NCBI RefSeq assembly: GCF_950023065.1
Contig: NC_088678.1
Location: forward strand, 6,252,580 to 6,316,579
Length of the DNA: 64,000 bases
DNA from: Planococcus citri
Lineage: Eukaryota; Arthropoda; Insecta; Hemiptera; Pseudococcidae
Direction: 5' to 3'
Below, piece by piece: positions 56,828 through 64,000 of the stretch (the stretch's first letter is position 1; each line of letters opens with the position of its first letter). The position numbers were made by a program, and so were the translations under genes. The notes under the pieces are model-generated. The model was not told where the DNA came from. It ran no database searches and was given only the letters and a program-made list of their open reading frames with translations.

Positions 56828-59175
56828 AGGGTATAGGAGGATAAGGTACGGTTTTGGGCCCAAAAATGGATTTCGACGGGGGTCACCCCAAAGGTTACCC
56901 ATGATGAGAAGATACGCTGAAAAAATTTTCAGACCCCCAGACCTTTTTTTTTGGGGGGGGGAGGGGCCAAAATGTGTTTTTTAAACTTTATTTTCCAGTT
57001 TTTCGTCAAATGTAAATGAAAATTTCGCGCTTTTTCATATCGATTCTTAAGGGTGAGGGGAAGCCCCTGAAATTTTTTCAAAATTTTTTGGACCATTTTT
57101 CACCAAATTGTGGCGTTTTGAAAATTTTGAGCGGCCATTTTGTAAAGAAGTTGCGGAGGTACAGTCACCATTTTTTTTCCTAAAATACGTTATTTAGTCA
57201 AGATTATACCATAAAAGTTTCAACGAGTTTGAGTTGGTGCAACATTGTCAAAAAAAATAAAAACTGACCACGCGTCATATTTGCCGGGGGTTGGGCATGG
57301 TAGTCCACGGCGCTATCGTGGGAAGTTACGTAGCGTTCGCGCGCGTTACTGTCGTTCGTGGTTGTCTCGTAGTCCAGTCAAATAGGGGGGAAAAATGGGT
57401 GAACCACATACTCGTTATTCCGATCAAATATTTTTTGGTGAATATTGTCAAGAGTAGTGTGGTGAACAACATATTAAAATCCCCCCTACCCCTCCCAAAG
57501 TGGATCACACCCCTTCAAAATCAGTTATTCGTCAAAAACTTCTAAAATATCAACTTTCGAGTAGAATGAGCTTTGTGATCATTTTATGTCCTCTCAAATA
57601 CCTATCAAATGATCTATCAACCAACTCCCTAGCCCCAGGGGGTGGCGCTACGATCCCTCGAAGTGATGTAATTTTTAGAAATGGCCTCCGAGAGCTTTTG
57701 GGTTGATATTTGCATGTTAGGTAGGTAGGTAGGTAGGTATGTACTAGGTAGCTAGAGGTACTAACGAGGAACTTCCGCATGGAAAGTTTCAGATCTCTAG
57801 ACCCCTTCATACAAATTTTGAAAAACATCCTTTTTCTGGAATTGGAATAAAAATTATTTTCTCAGCCCCATGTGAACCAATTTTTCTCATTTTTAAGTAT
57901 GTTGTAAACATTTGTAAGGGGTGTACCCATAAGAAATTTCAACCCCCTCCCTTCATATTTACCCCCTCATAATGACGTTATGATACTGGTGTCGTTCGAA
58001 CCTCCCAAGCACAAATGTTGCGTCAGATTTTGTTTCACACCTACCCGGCCCCTGTAGAAGCTCCGGAGGGGCTGGGTGCGAGTAAAACGAAATCTGACGT
58101 TTGTATTTCCATTCAGGTAGTTCGGTTCACTTGAAAACTACACCAATATTATAAAATTTATTTCAAAAATATTAAAAATTTAGGAGGAGGCTGAAGGAGT
58201 GAAGACACTTGGGGTGGGGGGGGGGACTTGATGAGTGCAGCAGAAAATCTGACGTCATATTCGTGCTTAGTGGTATCGAATCATGAGGAAACGACACCTC
58301 ACTCATTAATAGTTAATTCTCCCAAAATACTCATTTTACGCCCCCCCCTCTATGACTCGTTTTTTCAAATTTTCACCATGACGGACGCGCCAAAAAAAAA
58401 ATTACGAAAAAATATATGATATTGAGGGGTCATAAATACATCCAAAAAGCATGTTTAGAAAATTGTTCCTCGCAATTTTCATTGTTAAAAAATATGAAAT
58501 AAGACGAAAAAACGTCATTTTGAGGGGTATATATGAAGGGAGGGGGTTGACATTTCTGACGATATTCACCAAAAAATATTTGATTGGAATAACGAGTATG
58601 TGGTTCACCCATTTTTCCCCCTATTTGACTGGACTACGAGACAACCACGAACGACAGTAACGCGCGCGAACGCTACGTAACTTCCCACGATAGCGCCGTG
58701 GACTACCATGCCCAACCCCCGGCAAATATGACGCGTGGTCAGTTTTTATTTTTTTTGACAATGTTGCACCAACTCAAACTCGTTGAAACTTTTATGGTAT
58801 AATCTTGACTAAATAACGTATTTTAGGAAAAAAAATGGTGACTGTACCTCCGCAACTTCTTTACAAAATGGCCGCTCAAAATTTTCAAAACGCCACAATT
58901 TGGTGAAAAATGGTCCAAAAAATTTTGAAAAAATTTCAGGGGCTTCCCCTCACCCTTAAGAATCGATATGAAAAAGCGCGAAATTTTCATTTACATTTGA
59001 CGAAAAACTGGAAAATAAAGTTTAAAAAACACATTTTGGCCCCTCCCCCCCCAAAAAAAGGTCTGGGGGTCTGAAAATTTTTTCAGCGTATCTTCTCATC
59101 ATGGGTAACCTTTGGGGTGACCCCCGTCGAAATCCATTTTGGGGCCCAAAACCGTACCTTATCCTCCTATACCCT
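56828..59175. mobile_element. 2.3-kb element with ~620-bp inverted terminal arms, nested
   Basis: Arms 56828-57450 and 58553-59175 are near-identical inverted copies. They begin AGGGTATAGGAGGATAAGGT and include GCGCTATCGTGGGAAGTTAC and CGCGCGCGTTACTGTCG-like phrases. TTGAA flanks both sides (56823-56827 and 59176-59180); because of shared bases the duplication could be read as 3-5 bp. The unique 1.1-kb centre has no transposase and holds a GGTA microsatellite at 57718-57740. It interrupts one of the ~200-bp units of the outer element, so it came later. Long arms of high identity indicate a recent insertion. Confidence 0.88.
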
Positions 59176-59805
59176 TTGAAAATTTTTTAGGTTGATTATT
59201 CATTGCCAGTCTCCTCAAGATCGCGTAGAGAGTAACTACAGTCCTGTTTTTGACTCAAGGGTCGATATGGGCTTGTAGAGAATTTCATTGCGAACATTTT
59301 GGTGTATCAATTTTTGAATTTGAGTGAATCTGAACCAATTTATGAACAATTTTGCGAGAAAAAAGAACATGACTGTAAATTTAAAAATTTTGCAGGTTGA
59401 TAACTCCTTGATAGCCTCCTCAAGATCGCATGGAGAGTAATTATAGTTCTGTTTTTGACCCAAAGGACGTGCAGAATTACGCCCTATTACATCTGAACAG
59501 TCCAAACATGTATTTCTGTGCAAATGAACTTGCTACCTACTAAAATTATATCCTATGTGGAAAATTTGTAAATTTTTGGTCAATGTTTTTTTTTCACAAA
59601 ATCTTTCCTAGATCAGTTCAATTCCACTCAAATTGAGATGTTGATATATCAAAATGTTCACAATTAAATTCTCTACCAGCACATATAAATTTTTAAACCA
59701 AATACTTCTCACATTCGGCGGTACAGCTCATAGTTTTTGCCATAACAAAATTATCACTGATTTAGGTTGGCACGAGCGAAAGAACACCGAATTCCTACTA
59801 GAGGT

Positions 59806-61079
59806 AAGGCTACTATAAACTTCGTTATGGGTAAGGACAGCCGCCATTGCACATCCAAAAAATGGATAAACATGTTATCTTATCATACGTATGCATACAA
59901 TTATTCGTGTATAAAATGCAACTTTTTCGATTGTTCGCGGGTTCGGATGAACTTTCATGAGGTCTCAAATTAAAGACGATGAAATTCCCTATCGATTGGT
60001 GTTAAATTTTTATCATTTCGCGTAAAAATAACGATTTTATGAATACTTTTATTTTACTGATTTTTGCATACTACGTACGTCATCTTTAAACTGAAAATAC
60101 TCGAAATTTTCAGCGGACACATAGGTATTTTAATACGGCAAAATGTTCGTTATTTTATCCTCTTTAAAATGAGCTATTACCGAAAGCTCTACATGCAACC
60201 GTTCAAAAGTTTTGGAAGTTTTAAGTTGCGAAAACAAGCTGCGGATGGTAAGTATTGAACTTTGAACTAACATTACTCGAAATTTTCAGTGGACACATAG
60301 GTATTTTGATACATCAAAATGTTCGTCATTTTATCCTCTTTAAAATGGGTGTTTACCGAAAGCTCTACCTTCAACCGTTCAAAAATTTTTGAAGATCAAA
60401 GTTGCGAAAAGTGGTTACTGATCAAAACTATAACTTACTGATAACACATTGATAACCATAATAACACAATTTGACCACTTTCCGCAACTTTGAAGTTCAA
60501 AAACTTTTGAACGGTTGAAGGTAGAGCTTTCGGTAAACACCCATTTTAAAGAGGATAAAATGACGAACATTTTGATGTATTAAAATACCTATGTGTCCAC
60601 TGAAAATTTCGAGTAATGTTAGTTCAAAGTTCAATACTTACCATCCGCAGCTTGTTTTCGCAACTTAAAACTTCGAAAACTTTTGAACGGTTGCATGTAG
60701 AGCTTTCGGTAATAGCTCATTTTAAAGAGGATAAAATAACGAACATTTTGCTGTATTAAAATACCTATGTGTCCACTGAAAATTTCGAGTATTTTCAGTT
60801 TAAAGATGACGTACGTAGTATGCAAAAATCAGTAAAATAAAAGTATTCATAAAATCGTCATTTTTACGCGAAATGATAAAAATTTAACACCAATCGATAG
60901 GGAATTTCATCGTCTTTAATTTGAGACCACATGAAAGTTCACCCGAACTCGCGAAAAATCAAAAAAATTACATTTTTTATATGGAAAGTTATATGCATAC
61001 AGATGCATTCTAATGTTGTTGTGTTCAAGGTTGGATGCAAGATGTCGGCTGTCCTTACCTGTATGAAATTATAGTAGCC
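59806..61079. mobile_element. 1.27-kb foldback element with 11-bp target duplication, nested
   Basis: Almost entirely two inverted arms (59806-60415 and about 60475-61079) around a 60-base loop. The ends are (AA)GGCTACTATAA and TTATAGTAGCC. The flanks CTACTAGAGGT at 59795-59805 and 61080-61090 match exactly over 11 bp, which suits Mutator-like elements (9-11 bp). Each arm has two ~180-bp tandem subunits containing CGAAATTTTCAG and GGACACATAGGTATTTT. It carries no open frame of note; the mirrored 64-residue frames in the two arms only reflect the palindrome. Confidence 0.85.
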
Positions 61080-61131
61080 CTACTAGAGGTCCGCTTCACA
61101 CACCCCAACCGCTTCACCCCATCTTACGGTA

Positions 61132-63380
61132 CTTACTCCTATCACCTTTCAAGGGCATATGCTGCTAACTGTAAATAATGTCTAAAATTAAATAAACGAC
61201 TCAAACATTGAAAAATAATTCTATATTTGATTATTGTTGCTTGGTTCTTAATCTAGTACAATCACAGGCAGAATATCATAATACGTGTTGCATTATTATG
61301 ATTCAGAGTATAGTAAGTATTATATAGGTATGAATTTCAGTTGGTATCATCAGTTTGAGCGGTGTTAATAGAAGCCGCGTAGAAAATAGTAAAACAAAAA
61401 ATAGGTAGGGTAAACGAATCTCAAAATTATCGTGATTTTTTTTATTTTTGTAGAAATTATATTCTCAAGATCTAATTGAATCGTATTACGTATTTGCTAC
61501 TTTTTCAATGCTTATAAATTTGCGCAATAATGCCTCGAAGTGAATACACATATATTACACTTATTTAAATTTAAATACGAATGGAATACATTTTTGTACG
61601 ACTTGATTCAATTCAATTCATTTTTATATAGGTACCTATTCGAGGGGGATTTCCAACATGGCGGATTCATTTATTTTTAAACATCCATTTTGCCTTTTTT
61701 TAAAGTGAAATTTCACATGCCCATTTTTTAAACCAAAATAATAAATTTCAAAAACTCATCATGTCGTATTTTTCAAAAATAATTTACGCAATACGAAATT
61801 TGTCCGGAATCGATCTCAATCGAATCATTAAAAAAAATATTTTGAAAATATCCCTCCTTTTTCTACCACCAATAAAAACACAACCGCACCAATACAACTT
61901 TTCAAACCATTTCTTACCTTTATAAATTTTCAATCAGTGATAAGGGCAACAAATTGTACATCAGATTAAACGACTCGTTCTTGGGATAAATAAAATCTAA
62001 ACAAATCAGAAAAAAAAAGACAAAATTTACCATCAACATCAACGAAAAATAATGTAAACAACCCGCCACCAAAATACACAAATAAGGCATTATAGAATCT
62101 TTGGAATTTGAACAAATTTTTTTTTTTGAGCAAGAGCGACTACGACTACAAAATTTTCTTAAAATTATAACAAAATACAATGAACTAAAAAAAAAACAAA
62201 AACATCTCCAAGGTAATTCGTCATCATTAATCAAGGTCTAACCAAACAACCAATTCAATCAATGAGATGTTTATCAACAAAAACAAAACAAAAAAAAGAA
62301 TAACAACTGATTTTTCATTAGAAAAAAAATGAGATAACGAGAAAAAAAATTTACACTATACAAGTATCGTTTAAATGCCAGTGAACAATGCGTTATTTAT
62401 AAAGAGGGTGCTCTTCAATTTTCAAGCAGTTACAGCCAGAGCGAAATTTTAAACAAGGGTTTTTTGTATATAACTTTATACACACCACATTTTTATAATA
62501 TTGCAATTGCTTATATAGAAAAAATTCTTATCATATTATATTACAAAATTACGTAAAAACAATATCATTTAGAAAAAAAAATAGTACAATGACAATATCA
62601 TAAATCATAAGCATGTTTTTTTTTTTTTGGTAAAAAAAAGAAATTTATACAAAACGAAAAATCAAGAAGAAAAAGGTGCATGTTCATCTTTCGATAGATG
62701 TAAATATTGCGAATGATTTTAACCATCGGATAAGAAAATAAAAATGATATAAACTCAATACATACAAATAGATAGGTATAAGTATTATTTTATAAGTAGG
62801 TATATGGATTCTTTTTTACGCATTGTTCGCGCGTGCATTAAAAAAACTTGCCTGTTACCTTCTTTTTCTTTCCCATACTTGGAAAATTACGGAGGTGTTT
62901 AGTTTTATTACAGGAGAATTAATTCGATTGGTTTTCAATTTTCTTCCCACTGGGTCATTCTGACTTGAGTCAAATCCGTCACATTTTGGGTTCAGGTTCT
63001 ACGATTTCGATTGAAATTGTAGGTTTTTTGCGTTAGAAAAAAAGAAAACTAGTCATCATTGTCGTCCCATCCCTTCTTGGGGCAAATAGAGCGGATAGGG
63101 GAGAATTTTTTATTCGCTTGTTGAAATATTTGCCAAAATTTTCGAAACTTTCAAGTTGAGCTTTTTTTTCAAAGCTGGATTTTCAAAAGCTTGCCAAATT
63201 TTGGAGCTTTAATTTTTAAAAAATCGAAAATAATTCAGGAAGGGTACATTTCAATGATGATATTTACATCAACGAATTTTTTATTATGGAATTCTCGAAA
63301 CGGAGGAGGGGGTATGGAGCCCCAAAATTTTGGTCAAGATGGAAAAAAATGTCAAATATCGAATGACATATCGTTTTACA
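61132..63380. other. AT-rich stretch, no gene seen
   Basis: Frames such as 61920-62234 (minus) are low-complexity and lack supporting signals. Long A-runs (for example 62328-62352) and T-runs are common. It could include untranslated sequence of a gene beyond the window. Confidence 0.4.
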
Positions 63381-64000
63381 CGTTTTCAGGTACGCTGAAT
63401 ACGAATATTAACTCATTTTTTTGATTCGACCCCCCAACGCCTCCACTGCCCCCTCAAATTTTCTGAAAATTCAAAAAATCGTGTGACATATGGTTTGTTT
63501 GGTTTTAGAAGGCGTTGAATACGAATATGAACTCATTTTTTTGATTCGACCTTCCCCCCGACACCCCCACTACCGACCCTTCAAATTTTCTGAAAATTCA
63601 AAAAATCGTGTCACATATGGTTTGTTAGGTTTTTGAAGGCGTTGAATACGAATATGAACTCCTTTATTCGATTCGACCTTCCCCCCCCCCCGACGCTCAA
63701 CATGGTCCCTCAAATTTTCTGAAAATTTAAAAAATCGTGTGACATATGGTTTATTAGGTTTTCGAGGGCGTTGAATACGAATATGAACTCATTTTTTTGA
63801 TTCGACCTCCCCCCCCCCCCAACACCCCCACTACTGAACCTTCAAATTTTCTGAAAATTCAAAAAATCATGTGACATATGGCTCAATAGGTTTTCGAGGG
63901 TGTTAAATACGAATATGAACTCATTTTTTGTGATTCGACCCCCCCCCCATCTCCGACGTCCCCACTAGCCCCTCAAATTTTCTGAAAATTCAAAAAATCG
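63340..64000. repeat. Minisatellite of ~120-132 bp units, runs off the end
   Basis: GAATACGAATATGAACTCAT recurs at about 63397, 63517, 63643, 63773 and 63905. Each is followed by a T-run, GATTCGACC, a variable C-run, then CAAATTTTCTGAAAATTCA and GTGTGACATATGG. Unit length grows with the C-run, from about 120 to 132. The array continues beyond the window. Confidence 0.9.

Larger units (their letters stand above)
56265..61129. mobile_element. Outer TIR element with TA target duplication, carrying two nested insertions
   Basis: The ends are CCGTAAAACGAGGTGAAGCG (56265) and the inverse of CCGTAAGATGGGGTGAAGCG (ending 61129), three mismatches in 22. TA sits on each side (56263-56264, 61130-61131). 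Without its two insertions it would be about 1.2 kb. Inside are tandem, partly inverted units of about 200 bp marked by ATTGCGAACATTTTGGTGTA and GATAACTCCTTGATAGC (56555-56825, 59180-59460, inverted near 59550-59700). No transposase is visible. TA duplication would suit Tc1/mariner-type insertion, but two bases are weak evidence. Confidence 0.6.

Noticed and set aside
57718..57740. GGTA run considered as a telomere-type repeat
   Set aside because: The insect telomere unit is TTAGG. This is a short tetranucleotide microsatellite inside a transposon.
60064..60825. A pair of 64-residue frames with nearly identical sequence on opposite strands
   Set aside because: They come from the two arms of a palindromic foldback element. 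Identity reflects the inverted repeat, not a gene pair.

Overview
The window is nuclear DNA of an animal, almost certainly an insect. Genes have spliced exons with GT-AG introns. The recognisable proteins are animal ones: Elongin A, V-ATPase subunit d, a MATH-BTB protein, a sororin-like cohesin regulator and an Atg1/ULK kinase remnant. The rest is AT-rich and packed with transposons. The style (many short TAGGTA runs, Hemiptera-like repeat load) suggests a hemipteran such as a mealybug or other scale insect, but that genus-level guess is inference.

Layout. 1-7450 is a repeat domain: a 1.5-kb direct duplication followed by diverged satellite-like units, with two copies of a distinct less AT-rich block. 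7450-19200 is gene-poor. It holds two copies of a GTAAC-rich hAT-like element, a segmental duplication, and a triplicated exon-like cassette. 19200-23200 holds two dead gene fragments (Atg1/ULK kinase; C2H2 zinc finger) separated by a 907-bp TIR element with a perfect 9-bp target duplication. 24461-25305 is a dead partial copy of the 3' end of the Elongin A gene that lies 5.6 kb further on. 25833-26482 holds three exons of an unrecognised minus-strand gene, and 27089-29074 an unrecognised intronless 661-residue ORF.

30615-33277 is a complete nine-exon Elongin A gene (minus strand, 648 aa). A full-length, apparently very young Ty1/copia retrotransposon (33557-39382; matching 352-bp LTRs, 5-bp target duplication, uninterrupted 1368-aa gag-pol) sits 279 bp upstream of its start codon. 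On the other side of the insertion is a 985-aa intronless gene with a predicted mitochondrial presequence and at least eleven 41-residue LNALSKWN repeats. It resembles the SKWP repeats of bacterial type III effectors and is the most unusual gene here.

44246-45925 is a foldback element with TTA target duplications, and 46249-46735 a CGG-rich hAT MITE. 47147-48080 is a five-exon sororin-like gene (200 aa: FGF motif, KEN box, sororin C-terminus). 49440-50486 is an intronless V-ATPase subunit d and 54370-55530 an intronless MATH-BTB gene. 51121-52976 and 56265-61131 are nests of transposons inserted into each other, each datable by its own target duplication. 61132-63380 shows no gene, and 63380-64000 is a minisatellite running off the end.

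The genes do not form a pathway. The living ones serve transcription elongation and ubiquitin ligation (Elongin A), cohesin maintenance, proton pumping and CUL3-type ubiquitin ligation. Gene models were read by eye from translated sequence and splice signals. No database search was run.
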